Assembly: GCA_041846495.1 (NCBI GenBank)
Contig: JBGZEX010000010.1
Span: 1 to 29,453, forward strand
DNA length: 29,453 nucleotides
DNA from: JBGZEX01 sp041846495
Lineage (GTDB): Bacteria; Bacteroidota; Bacteroidia; Bacteroidales; Marinifilaceae
Direction of reading: 5' to 3'
In this document: piece after piece, positions 6,696-14,801 of the stretch
Numbering within the stretch: the stretch's first letter is position 1
Layout of the letters: each line of letters begins with the position of its first letter
Program-made: the position numbers and the translations under genes
Notes under the pieces: generated by a model
The model's input: only the letters and a program-made list of their open reading frames with translations
Databases searched by the model: none
Told to the model about the DNA's origin: nothing

Positions 6696-7672
6696 CCATA
6701 GAATTTTGTGCTATCGATAAGCCCGAAGATTGGATGGAGATGGTTGCCGAGCAATTCGGGACATCGGTAACGGATAACGGCTTTACCGTTCCGCCCTCGG
6801 TGGGTAGCGGCTTTTTCAAGCAATACTATCCGTTGCCGTGGCTTACATTGACCTATATCAGTTTCGTGTCATACGAGCCGATGACGATGGTACGCCGCTC
6901 GGTGGAAAGCTCGAAATGGATTCCCGTTATGTTCTATATCAATGAGCATAAACACGAGCAGATTATCGGAACGAAGACAAAAACGGTGGGAATAGATACG
7001 CTCGACGGTATCTTTATGCCTTCGAGCAGCATTCCTACGGAGTGGAGTTTCCCTCCCAAAAGACGATATGAAAACATTACGCTGACTTTCAATAAGGATT
7101 GGGTCGAAAAGATGGATACGACTCACGAAAGCTACATCGGGCGGTTGCTCCAATCGGACAAGGCTTTTTATCTTTTCGAGACTATCACGCCTGCGATGCA
7201 GCAAACACTTGACGGCATCAAGGCAATAGCCGAAAGCGATGCACTTTTTTCCGAACTCCATTTGCATGGAAAGGCGATAGAATTATTGACAATGTTCCTT
7301 GAAAAACTCGAAAAGCGTTCGGAAATAAAATCTTTATCCAACCTGAATTTGAACGATGTGGAAGCCGTATTCCGTATCCGTCGAAGGATTCTCCAAAGTC
7401 TCGGCAATGTACCGGGCATTCCCGAATTGGCGCGTGAAGCCAATATGAGCGGCTCCAAACTGCAAAAATGCTTCAAACAAGTCATCGGAAAGGCGATTGC
7501 CGAATATGCCCTGTCCGAAAAGATGGAATGGGCGAAACGATTGCTTTCCACTCGACAATACTCTGTATCCGAAGTCGGCTATAAAGTCGGATATGCCAAT
7601 CTCAGCCATTTTACGGAGGCTTTCCGCAAATATCATAAGATAAATCCCAAGCAATATCTCAACTCTTTGTAG
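6692..7672 (+). CDS. AraC-family transcriptional regulator
   Basis: The 326-residue product ends in a typical AraC/XylS double helix-turn-helix of about 90 residues: first HTH around IPELAREANMSGSKLQKCF, second around VSEVGYKVGYANLSHFTEAF, with the closing KYHKINPKQYL. The N-terminal ~220 residues form an unassigned sensor domain. AraC proteins of this kind next to TonB receptors (PchR-like) often sense siderophores; that is a family-level guess. The frame is open from 6605, but ATG 6692 is chosen because it overlaps the preceding stop, and the region upstream is SRPBCC coding sequence in another frame. It lies between two operons that share a tandem-repeat operator, so it is the best candidate for their activator. 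A damaged copy of its 5' end lies at 4498-4596. Confidence 0.85.
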   Translation: MTIEFCAIDKPEDWMEMVAEQFGTSVTDNGFTVPPSVGSGFFKQYYPLPWLTLTYISFVSYEPMTMVRRSVESSKWIPVMFYINEHKHEQIIGTKTKTVGIDTLDGIFMPSSSIPTEWSFPPKRRYENITLTFNKDWVEKMDTTHESYIGRLLQSDKAFYLFETITPAMQQTLDGIKAIAESDALFSELHLHGKAIELLTMFLEKLEKRSEIKSLSNLNLNDVEAVFRIRRRILQSLGNVPGIPELAREANMSGSKLQKCFKQVIGKAIAEYALSEKMEWAKRLLSTRQYSVSEVGYKVGYANLSHFTEAFRKYHKINPKQYLNSL

Positions 7673-7681
7673 ATTTGACAC

Positions 7682-7723
7682 AATAGGGATATTATTTGAT
7701 TTATGAGGGTTATTTTACCCTTG
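7682..7723 (+). promoter_or_regulatory. Second tandem 21-bp direct-repeat operator, upstream of the barrel/RND operon
   Basis: Two units begin at 7682 (AATAGGGATATTAT) and 7703 (ATGAGGGTTATTTT), 21 bp apart. The second unit starts 31 bp upstream of the box at 7734, the same geometry as at 625-684. The second unit also overlaps an imperfect palindrome, AGGGT-TATTTT-ACCCT (7706-7721). The match in period, core (GGGTTAT) and distance to the -7 element makes a common regulator likely. Confidence 0.6.
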
Positions 7724-7733
7724 ATAAAGTTCC

Positions 7734-7741
7734 GACCTTTG
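7734..7741 (+). promoter_or_regulatory. Weak -7 box of the barrel/RND operon promoter
   Basis: GACCTTTG keeps A at position two and TTTG at the end of TAnnTTTG. It is identified mainly by its fixed distance from the operator, equal to that at 677-684. A poor -7 box fits dependence on an activator. The ATG at 7767 would lie about 19 nt after the predicted start of transcription. Confidence 0.4.
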
Positions 7742-7766
7742 TTTCCGAATTTTAAAGGCAATAGAA

Positions 7767-9050
7767 ATGGAACCTATCAAACGGAATTTTTTAGTCGGAA
7801 TAGCGGTATGTCTGCTATCTTATGTTATTCCCTGTCATGCACAATCTCCGAATGAGACGTTGCAAGCGGAAGATGTCCGACAAGAAAATCGTATTAAAAT
7901 CAACGGATACCTCCGTGCAGGCATATTCGGCGGAGAAAAGGAAATACGCAATTACTACGGAGAAGGAGCCTTGAAATTGGCAGTTCCCGTCGGAGCAAAG
8001 GCTTCCGCCTTTTCGGAAGTTCGTTACAAAGCCGATGGCAACGGTCATCATCAATTCTACATCCGCGAAGCTTATGTAAATCTTAATCTCGGCAAATTCG
8101 ATTTTCGTGCAGGGGAGCAAATCGTTCTTTGGGGACGGGCCGACGGGTTCAATCCGACCAATAACGTTACTCCCCAAGACTTTTGTGTGTTCTCTCCGGA
8201 GGAAGACGACAAACGTATAGGAAATTTTGTCGTAAAAGGCGTCTTTAATCCCTATCCTTTCCGTATCGAAGCGGATTGGATACCCGTTTACAAATCGTCA
8301 TTGTTCCCATTCATCGGAAAGCCTATGGGAGATGGGATTGTATGGAAGAATGAGAAGCATCCTTATCGGTGGAAAGACCAGTCTTTCGGTTTGAAAATAG
8401 ATTTGGAAAAACCGTCTTTCGACCTCTCTCTTTCCTATTACAACGGATTGCATAAATTTCCCGGTATCGCTTATGAAAAGACTCCCTCTGAAATTCTTTT
8501 GTCACAAGAGCCCTATCGGGTGCATGTTGTCGGAATGGATTTTTCCACCTCATTGGGCAACTACGGATTAAGAGGCGAGTTCGCCTGTTCACTCCCCGAA
8601 AAAAGCAATAATTCCATTTATTCCGTTCCCAACAAGCAGATGGAATATACGATAGGGATTGACCGAAGCTGGGATAAATTCAGTTTGATTGTACAGTACA
8701 TAGGTAAGTATATTCCGGACTTAACGACTGACATCAAAGGCAATCCGGCGGAACGGAAACTTAACTCGCTGAATCGCATCGTCTTCACGCAGCACGAGTG
8801 TTGGAATCATTCGGTTTCGGTCAGACCATCCCTGTCATTATCCCACGAAACATTGAACGTGGAATTACTTGGGTTATGCCAATTCAGCACAAAAGAATAC
8901 TTCTTTCAACCCAAAGTTCGCTATGCCATAGCCGATGCCGTTACGCTTGCGGTGGGAGGTCAGCTGTTTTACGGACCGGACGACCGTCTGTTCGGGATAT
9001 TGGAAAAGACCAAGAATGCGGTTTTTACGGAGTTGAAAGTTTCGTTTTAG
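7767..9050 (+). CDS. Outer-membrane beta-barrel protein, DUF1302-like, linked to an RND exporter
   Basis: The 427-residue product has an N-terminal signal peptide (residues ~1-25, ending PCHAQ). It is otherwise made of alternating amphipathic strands with a terminal Phe (ELKVSF), the mark of an outer-membrane barrel. The segment RAGEQIVLWGRADGFNPTN resembles the conserved 'G-R-Q-hydrophobic-x-W-G' stretch of DUF1302 proteins, which often accompany MMPL/RND transporters in envelope-lipid or small-molecule export. It is followed 24 nt later by such a transporter. Barrel location is well supported; the family name is a pattern-level judgement, and what passes through or binds it is unknown. It is the first gene of an operon with its own operator-promoter at 7682-7741. 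Confidence 0.65.
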   Translation: MEPIKRNFLVGIAVCLLSYVIPCHAQSPNETLQAEDVRQENRIKINGYLRAGIFGGEKEIRNYYGEGALKLAVPVGAKASAFSEVRYKADGNGHHQFYIREAYVNLNLGKFDFRAGEQIVLWGRADGFNPTNNVTPQDFCVFSPEEDDKRIGNFVVKGVFNPYPFRIEADWIPVYKSSLFPFIGKPMGDGIVWKNEKHPYRWKDQSFGLKIDLEKPSFDLSLSYYNGLHKFPGIAYEKTPSEILLSQEPYRVHVVGMDFSTSLGNYGLRGEFACSLPEKSNNSIYSVPNKQMEYTIGIDRSWDKFSLIVQYIGKYIPDLTTDIKGNPAERKLNSLNRIVFTQHECWNHSVSVRPSLSLSHETLNVELLGLCQFSTKEYFFQPKVRYAIADAVTLAVGGQLFYGPDDRLFGILEKTKNAVFTELKVSF

Positions 9051-9074
9051 ATCATAATCTCAAAATAATATCGA

Positions 9075-11360
9075 ATGAAGAAGTTAGCTGAATTTGTGAT
9101 ACGATACCGCTGGGCGGTCATCGTGTTCTTTCTTGCCCTGACAGCCTTTATGGGCTTTCAGATGAAGAATGCAAGTTTTAATCCCGACCTGCTTACCTAT
9201 CTGCCGGAGGACTTGCCTTCCCGCATGAACCAAAAACAGATAGAGAAGATGTTCGGAGGAACGGATATGGTAATGATTGTCGTACAGACGGACGATGTGG
9301 TGAACGGCAAGACGTTGGAACGTGTAGAGCATTTCTCGCAGGATATGCAGAACATCAAAGGCATAGAGCGAGTGATGTCCGTATTCGAGTTGAAAAATGT
9401 CCGCAGTGAGAATGATGCCATGACCGTTGATGCGGCCGTGAAAATGATTCCACGGACGACGGAAGATGCCGTCGCAATCAAAAAGGAGCTTGCAGGTAAC
9501 GACCTTGTCTACGGAAGCGTGGTCTCCGAAGATTTTACGACCACAGCCATTATTGGATTGCTTGAACCCGGAGCAAAGGACAAGGAGGTAATAGACCAAG
9601 TGGAGGCAATGATAGCCAAGTATCCCGGTGCAGAGAAAGTCCTTCTGGGAGGTTCGCCCTATATGCGGATGCAGAATGCGGGTATGATGCAAAAGGACAT
9701 GGCTCGGCTCATTCCTCTCGGGTTGCTGTTGATGATGGTCTTCCTCTTTATCAGCTTCCGACAGTTCAGAGGCGTATGGCTTCCCATCCTGATTGTGGTC
9801 ATGGCGATATTCACGGCATTGGGTGCAACGCCATTGTTGGGATGGAAATTTGCCGTTACGACCATTATTTTGGTCGTATTGCTGATAGCTACCGCCAATT
9901 CCTACGGCATACACATGTTTGCCCGTTACCAGAGAGACAATGTGCCCGGAAACGACTATACCCCCAAAGACCTGTCTGTTAAAATGGTTACAAGTCTCGG
10001 GGCTCCCATCATTTTATCGGGATTGACAACCATTGCGGGATTGCTCTGTATGTTGGGGCATGTACTGATTCCCGGTGGGCAGATGGGGATTCTCGGCGGT
10101 ATCGGTATCGGACTTGCCTTGATTGGCAGTCTGTTCTTTATCCCCGCATTGAGCTCGGTTCTTCCCAAAACAAAACCCCGATTGAGAGCGGATGACAATC
10201 CCAAAAGCAAAAGAGGAATAGGGTTGGACAGATTGTTGGATTTTATTGCCGATTGGGTAACGAAAAAACCCAAGACTATTTTAGTCATGTTCATCGTCGT
10301 TTCCCTAATCGGAGCAGCCGGACTGTTGCGTTTCAGTATCAACTCCAATCCTGCCGAATTGTTCCCCGACGGACATCCTGCCAAGGAGTCCGCACAAATT
10401 ATCAATAAGGAATTAGGAGGCTTCTTCCCGCTTTGTGTCGTGTTCGAAGGAGACGTAAAAAATCCCGTACTGTTGAAGAAAATCGACGATTTGGAAAAGA
10501 GGGTGCGAGAAATCCCCGAAGTGGGGACCACGCAGTCTATCGCCAAGGTTACGCGCCAGATCAGCCGTGCTCTTTACAATAAAGGCGAAGAGGGATATGA
10601 TAAAATCCCCGACACATACGATGCCGTATCGCAATATTTCGAGTTATATCTGATGAGCGGAAGCCAAAGAGATTTGGAAAAAATGGTGGATTTCAATTTT
10701 GAGAAAGCCCTCCTGATGATTCGTTTCAAGGAATTGAACACGCCCGTATTGCGACAATGCGTTGCTCAAATCAAGGAGACGGTAAAAGATGACCCTAATG
10801 TGAAACTTGTCGGCGGCAATGCCGATGTGTTTACGGATATGGACAAGCATGTCGTAAACGGGCAGTTTCTTTCTCTACTGACTTCCCTCATCGTCGTCTT
10901 CGTTATTATTTCCTTCGGCTTCAAGTCGTTTAAGGCAGGATTGCTGCAAATCGTTCCGCTCGTGTTTGCCATGCTGATGCTTTTCGGACTGATGGGATAT
11001 TTCGGTATCGACCTGAACTTTATGACCGCCTTCCAAGCCTCTATCCTTATCGGTGTCGGTGTGGATTACACGATTCATGTCGTCTGGAGGTATCGGGAGG
11101 AACGGCGTGCGGGTTACGACGATAGAGAGGCTGTACATCGCCTGTTCAAGGCAACAGGACGCGGCATCGTATTCAATGCAATCGCCGTCATCATCGGATT
11201 TGTGGTTCTGCTCTTTTCCGGCTTTCTGCCCGTCCGCTTTTTCGGAACGATGATGGTGACCATCATCTTCGTATGCCTTATTGCGGCCGTACTGCTCGTA
11301 CCTGCGCTATGCATGGTTTTGAAACCGAAATTTTTGAGACAGAAAGCACGTCGTAAATGA
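9075..11360 (+). CDS. MMPL/RND-family inner-membrane exporter
   Basis: This 761-residue membrane protein has the two-fold RND layout: one transmembrane helix at ~10-28, a periplasmic loop, a five- to six-helix bundle with sterol-sensing-domain character (~210-345), then the same pattern again (TM at ~400, loop, bundle ~595-755). Motifs GVGVDYTIHVVWRYREE in the second half and TANSYGIHMFARY in the first are the typical TM4-region signatures of MMPL-type transporters; the acidic residue in VGVDYT is a likely proton-relay position. At 761 residues it is shorter than multidrug RND pumps such as AcrB (~1040) and matches the MMPL/HpnN-type lipid transporter group. No adaptor protein is encoded next to it; the partners are a barrel and a LolA-like protein. 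Confidence 0.85.
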   Translation: MKKLAEFVIRYRWAVIVFFLALTAFMGFQMKNASFNPDLLTYLPEDLPSRMNQKQIEKMFGGTDMVMIVVQTDDVVNGKTLERVEHFSQDMQNIKGIERVMSVFELKNVRSENDAMTVDAAVKMIPRTTEDAVAIKKELAGNDLVYGSVVSEDFTTTAIIGLLEPGAKDKEVIDQVEAMIAKYPGAEKVLLGGSPYMRMQNAGMMQKDMARLIPLGLLLMMVFLFISFRQFRGVWLPILIVVMAIFTALGATPLLGWKFAVTTIILVVLLIATANSYGIHMFARYQRDNVPGNDYTPKDLSVKMVTSLGAPIILSGLTTIAGLLCMLGHVLIPGGQMGILGGIGIGLALIGSLFFIPALSSVLPKTKPRLRADDNPKSKRGIGLDRLLDFIADWVTKKPKTILVMFIVVSLIGAAGLLRFSINSNPAELFPDGHPAKESAQIINKELGGFFPLCVVFEGDVKNPVLLKKIDDLEKRVREIPEVGTTQSIAKVTRQISRALYNKGEEGYDKIPDTYDAVSQYFELYLMSGSQRDLEKMVDFNFEKALLMIRFKELNTPVLRQCVAQIKETVKDDPNVKLVGGNADVFTDMDKHVVNGQFLSLLTSLIVVFVIISFGFKSFKAGLLQIVPLVFAMLMLFGLMGYFGIDLNFMTAFQASILIGVGVDYTIHVVWRYREERRAGYDDREAVHRLFKATGRGIVFNAIAVIIGFVVLLFSGFLPVRFFGTMMVTIIFVCLIAAVLLVPALCMVLKPKFLRQKARRK

Positions 11361-11379
11361 CATAAAGAACAAAGAGAAT

Positions 11380-11463
11380 AAAAGCACGAGAAAAAACAGC
11401 TAAAAGCATAAAAGCTTTTTCGAGAAAACTTATAAGTAATTTACCAAAAGCTCTCGTGCTTTT
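11380..11463. repeat. Intergenic 11-bp inverted repeat between exporter and LolA-like gene
   Basis: AAAAGCACGAG (11380-11390) is the exact complement of CTCGTGCTTTT (11453-11463), with a 62-nt A-rich loop that contains an internal AAAAGCTTTT palindrome (11409-11418). The right arm ends in TTTT. It could be a partial terminator that lowers expression of the last gene, or an RNA-stability element. No MITE-like target duplication was seen. Confidence 0.5.
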
Positions 11464-11506
11464 CAAAGAGGATTGAAACATAAATATTCGTCAAACAATA
11501 AATACA

Positions 11507-12310
11507 ATGAAGAAAATTTTTTTATCGGCGATTATTACAATCGCGAGCACATGGTCCGCTACGGCTCATGCACAGAAAGGACTATCTCCGCAACAAGTAC
11601 AGCAGAAAGCCATTGAAGCCACTCGTGTTGCCGGGATGGAAACACAATCGTCCATGACCGTTTACAGTCCGTCCGGAGACAAACGGGTTCGCAAGATGCA
11701 TATCGCGAGTAAAATATACGATAACGGCAACTTAGAAAAGAAACTCATTCGGTTTATCGAGCCCGCCGATGTAAAAGGCACGGGATTCCTCTCGTTCGAC
11801 TACCTGAACAAGGAGGACGACAAGTGGATTTATATGCCCGCTCTCCGGAAAACCCGTCGCATCGTGAGTTCAGAGAATGCAAAAAGCTTTATGGGTTCGG
11901 AGTTTTCTTACGCCGATATGTCCACACCTGCCGTAGAGGATTTCAACTATAAATTCTTGACTGAGCAGAAAGTCGATGGACATGATTGTTATGTCTTGGA
12001 AATCATACCTAAAAACAAGACAATTGCCAATGAAAACGGTTTCTCAAAGAAAATTTCCTATATCGATAAACGGATTTTCGTCATTCGCAAGGCTACATAC
12101 TACAATCTTGCCGGCGAAAAAGAAAAGGAAATGACCGTCTCCGCAATTACCGAAGTGGACACCAAAAACCATAAATATCGTTTTAAGGAAATGACGATGG
12201 TCAATCTGAAAAACAAACGGAAATCGGTATTGAATAACAATTCCATCAAATTTACTCCCTCAATATCAGATGGTTATTTTACCACCCGCACCTTAGAGCA
12301 AGGCAATTGA
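11507..12310 (+). CDS. LolA-like periplasmic protein (outer-membrane lipoprotein-sorting family)
   Basis: The 267-residue product begins with a signal peptide (~1-23, ending TAHAQ). It has the look of the LolA-like 'outer membrane lipoprotein-sorting' family: LIRFIEPADVKGTGFLSFDYL, then DDKWIYMPALRKTRRIVS and KSFMGSEFSYADMSTP, motifs shared by the partners of MMPL transporters. Such proteins are thought to carry lipids or lipoproteins across the periplasm. With the barrel and exporter upstream it completes an inner membrane-periplasm-outer membrane set. It lies 146 nt downstream of the exporter, separated by an inverted repeat, so its expression may be set separately. No cysteine lipobox is seen. 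Confidence 0.75.
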   Translation: MKKIFLSAIITIASTWSATAHAQKGLSPQQVQQKAIEATRVAGMETQSSMTVYSPSGDKRVRKMHIASKIYDNGNLEKKLIRFIEPADVKGTGFLSFDYLNKEDDKWIYMPALRKTRRIVSSENAKSFMGSEFSYADMSTPAVEDFNYKFLTEQKVDGHDCYVLEIIPKNKTIANENGFSKKISYIDKRIFVIRKATYYNLAGEKEKEMTVSAITEVDTKNHKYRFKEMTMVNLKNKRKSVLNNNSIKFTPSISDGYFTTRTLEQGN

Positions 12311-12321
12311 AATATTTCCGG

Positions 12322-12364
12322 GACCTTCGTCAACCGCTATCAAAAATCAGGATTGACGGAGGTC
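12322..12364. terminator. Hairpin between convergent genes
   Basis: GACCTTCGTCAA (12322-12333) pairs with TTGACGGAGGTC (12353-12364) over 12 bp with one G-U pair and a 19-nt loop. It lies between the LolA-like gene (+) and the SIMPL gene (-). There is no strong T-run on either side, so a Rho-aided or bidirectional stop is likelier than a classic intrinsic terminator. Confidence 0.5.
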
Positions 12365-12409
12365 TCAATCATACGGGAATATCTCAATGGGGTCACCCGA
12401 ATCCTTCCA

Positions 12410-13114
12410 CTAATCCTTTATGGCAAAGCGGGCAATAATCTCATATCGCTGCTTAAGAATACGATACTCCTGTCCTCCCGTAAGCTCCGCCGAAATATTG
12501 CTTTGGCCCCGGGCAGTGTAAAAATAAGGGGAGCGACCTTCCGTATCCCTTTCCGTGATACGAATAACATCGCCTAAATTTTTCCCCACGGAGCGCACCA
12601 GATATTCCGCTTTGTCACGGGCGGCTTTTAAGGCTGCTATCTTCCCCTGTTTACGGTGTAGTTCCGCATTTTTAGATTTGAGTTCTCCTATATACATGGA
12701 TTCGATACCGCGCATGTTCAAAGCTTTGAATAGAGCATCTACCTGCAGGAAAGAAGAAAGAGTCAGATCAAATTGCTTACCTAAAAGAAAATCTTTCCCC
12801 GTTTGCCGCCAATAATGTCCCATTTCCTGAGTACGTATGCTTTGACTGTCGATACCGACTTTGCCCAGAGCCTTCCGTACCTCTTTTTCAATCTCCGAGA
12901 GAGGTACTTTCGTGCGATAATCTTCCGGTTTGGATTTCCCGTCAAACTCTTCTTTCCAATATTCTTTTATATAAATAACATAATGGATTATATCCGGAAC
13001 GATTTCCATTTCCGCAGAACCCGTTACTTCTATATATCTCCCTTCTTCCTGTGCCCGGACGGTACCAAGACTTCCCGTCAACAACAAAATGACTAAAAAA
13101 GCGATTCTTTTCAT
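12410..13114 (-). CDS. SIMPL-domain (DUF541) periplasmic protein
   Basis: This 234-residue product has a signal peptide (~1-21, ending TVRAQ) followed by a SIMPL/DUF541 domain. That domain is recognised by the opening YIEVTGSAEMEIVPDII, the middle LKSKNAELHRKQGKIAALKAARDKAEYL helix region (shown here in parts: KAARDKAEYL and GKNLGDVIRI), and a C-terminal strand. SIMPL proteins sit in the periplasm or outer membrane; their biochemical role is poorly known, with links to envelope or oxidative stress. It converges with the LolA-like gene. The rhomboid gene is 157 nt upstream on the same strand, so the two may be co-transcribed, though no promoter was found for this gene alone. Confidence 0.8.
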   Translation of the reverse strand: MKRIAFLVILLLTGSLGTVRAQEEGRYIEVTGSAEMEIVPDIIHYVIYIKEYWKEEFDGKSKPEDYRTKVPLSEIEKEVRKALGKVGIDSQSIRTQEMGHYWRQTGKDFLLGKQFDLTLSSFLQVDALFKALNMRGIESMYIGELKSKNAELHRKQGKIAALKAARDKAEYLVRSVGKNLGDVIRITERDTEGRSPYFYTARGQSNISAELTGGQEYRILKQRYEIIARFAIKD

Positions 13115-13271
13115 TTCCTGTAATTTTAATTAATTCCCAAGGGGAGAATTTCCTCTCGGGGTTTGTTAAAAAATAAAACTCTCAACCGGTATGTCTTCCG
13201 GATAAATATCCCGTATGAAAACAACAATGCCGGTATGGAAGAAATATAAATTTCCCCCGAATAAATCTCAA

Positions 13272-14744
13272 TCATTCATTTTCAAGTTCGCTTAAAATTT
13301 CATCTATCCGGTGATTCAGACTGTCTATCCGATGTTCATAAATATCCGTATCCTCAAAAACGGATTTGTACATAATTTCCGAAACCCGTATGCGAACCTC
13401 GCAATATTCCTTCAATTTACGAACGAGTTCGTAAAGTTGGGGAGGAAGTTTCAGATTCCCGACTTCTTCGAGCAATTGCCTGTTTTTACGCCAATAAAAT
13501 ACCATTTTTGTCTCTATCTCATGCAAAACGGTCTCGCGGGAAGCATCCTCGAAAATATCGTAAACCGCCAATGCTTTCTTCTCCCATTCGCCAAAAGTTT
13601 CCATTTTCCGGTCGTATTCCTTAATTTCGTACGGCTCGACATTCATGCATATACCCGTGCCTACAACTACTATAAGTGCGGTTGCGACGGCAAGAGTTCC
13701 GTATTTTATTTTTTTATTCCTGATATGTATGAATCCCGGACAATATATATAACCGCAAATAATTCCCGACACCAGACCTCCGATATGTGCGGCATTGTCA
13801 ATTCCTCCCTTCATTCCGGCCAAGAGGTTGTAAGTCACAAATACGACCACACTGGTGAGTAAAGCCTTCCGTTTGGCTTTATAAATGACTTTGACGGTGA
13901 GCATGGAAAGGAAAACTCCGTACATTCCGAATATAGCCCCGGATGCTCCTGCACTTACAGTCATTTCATTCCACCACGAGCTGACGACACTGGCAAAGAA
14001 ACCGCTGAGAAGATAGGCGGAAAGAAAACGGGCCTTCCCCAAATAAGGTTCGAGCAATGTTCCCACATAAAACAATGCATACATATTCATCAGCAAATGC
14101 AGAATACCTATGTGAACAAAGCAGTTCGACAACAATCTCCACCATTCTCCGCCAAGGGTTTGAGGCGAAAAATTAGCTCCCCATGCAATCAAAGTTTCAA
14201 CGTCCGGCAAAAAAATACCGGCTCCGCTCAATACCATAGCTATGAAAACCCCAACATTCAAATCGATAAGCAGCGGAGTTATCGTATACTTCGGTACGGG
14301 TTTGAAGAATGCAAAAAAAGGAGGCAATTTATACCCTCTCTCCGATTCCGGCCGGGAAACCGACATTTCCTTTTTCAAAACAAAACGAGGTTTGAGTTTT
14401 GCATATTGCCGTTCGGCTTCGGCAGCGGACATATTATTTTTCATGTACTTGAACATATAGATAAATTCTTCCGCATTGCGCCTGTTTCTTCTCCGGGCCA
14501 TGAGTTGTCTCCTCGAGTACTCACTCGTTATCGAGAAAGATTCTCCCGTAATTTCAAAACGTATATCTTCTCCCCACGAACCCATAGAGCGATTATTATA
14601 AGCTATAAATCCGTCTTCACTTATACGCTTTATGCTCCATTTAAGTTTTTTCGCCGCCCGAAAAGCAAATACCAATATGTGTTCGGGCGATACTCCTTCG
14701 CAAGTCTCCTCTCGAACATATTTATACAATGCACCGAATGCCAT
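13272..14744 (-). CDS. Rhomboid-family intramembrane serine protease with extra N-terminal domain
   Basis: The 490-residue protein has a rhomboid core at about 155-340. The catalytic serine is Ser268 in GASGAIFG and the catalytic histidine is His320 in AAHIGG. The oxyanion and loop-1 region appears as WWRLLSNCFVHIGILHLLMN (His211, His216, Asn220). It cleaves membrane proteins within the bilayer. The first ~120 residues are soluble, with a basic patch LMARRRNRRN, and look like a separate small domain found on some Bacteroidetes rhomboids. After the core, a further TM (~350-365) and a ~120-residue charged, helical C-terminal tail follow. Both flanks make it much longer than GlpG (276). The substrate is unknown. 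Its likely promoter is at 14926-14933, giving a long 5' leader that contains a hairpin. Confidence 0.88.
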   Translation of the reverse strand: MAFGALYKYVREETCEGVSPEHILVFAFRAAKKLKWSIKRISEDGFIAYNNRSMGSWGEDIRFEITGESFSITSEYSRRQLMARRRNRRNAEEFIYMFKYMKNNMSAAEAERQYAKLKPRFVLKKEMSVSRPESERGYKLPPFFAFFKPVPKYTITPLLIDLNVGVFIAMVLSGAGIFLPDVETLIAWGANFSPQTLGGEWWRLLSNCFVHIGILHLLMNMYALFYVGTLLEPYLGKARFLSAYLLSGFFASVVSSWWNEMTVSAGASGAIFGMYGVFLSMLTVKVIYKAKRKALLTSVVVFVTYNLLAGMKGGIDNAAHIGGLVSGIICGYIYCPGFIHIRNKKIKYGTLAVATALIVVVGTGICMNVEPYEIKEYDRKMETFGEWEKKALAVYDIFEDASRETVLHEIETKMVFYWRKNRQLLEEVGNLKLPPQLYELVRKLKEYCEVRIRVSEIMYKSVFEDTDIYEHRIDSLNHRIDEILSELENE

Positions 14745-14801
14745 ATTCCATAGGTTTAATTCATATATTGAAAATTCCGCCGCCCGTATTCGAAAAACGT
14801 C

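Noticed and set aside
7706..7721. AGGGT/ACCCT palindrome as a separate operator
   Set aside because: It overlaps the second direct-repeat unit and has no counterpart at the 625-684 promoter, so the tandem repeat explains the site better.
12555..13096. Plus-strand ORFs opposite the SIMPL gene
   Set aside because: They are antisense shadows with no domain features, while the minus-strand frame has a signal peptide and a known domain.
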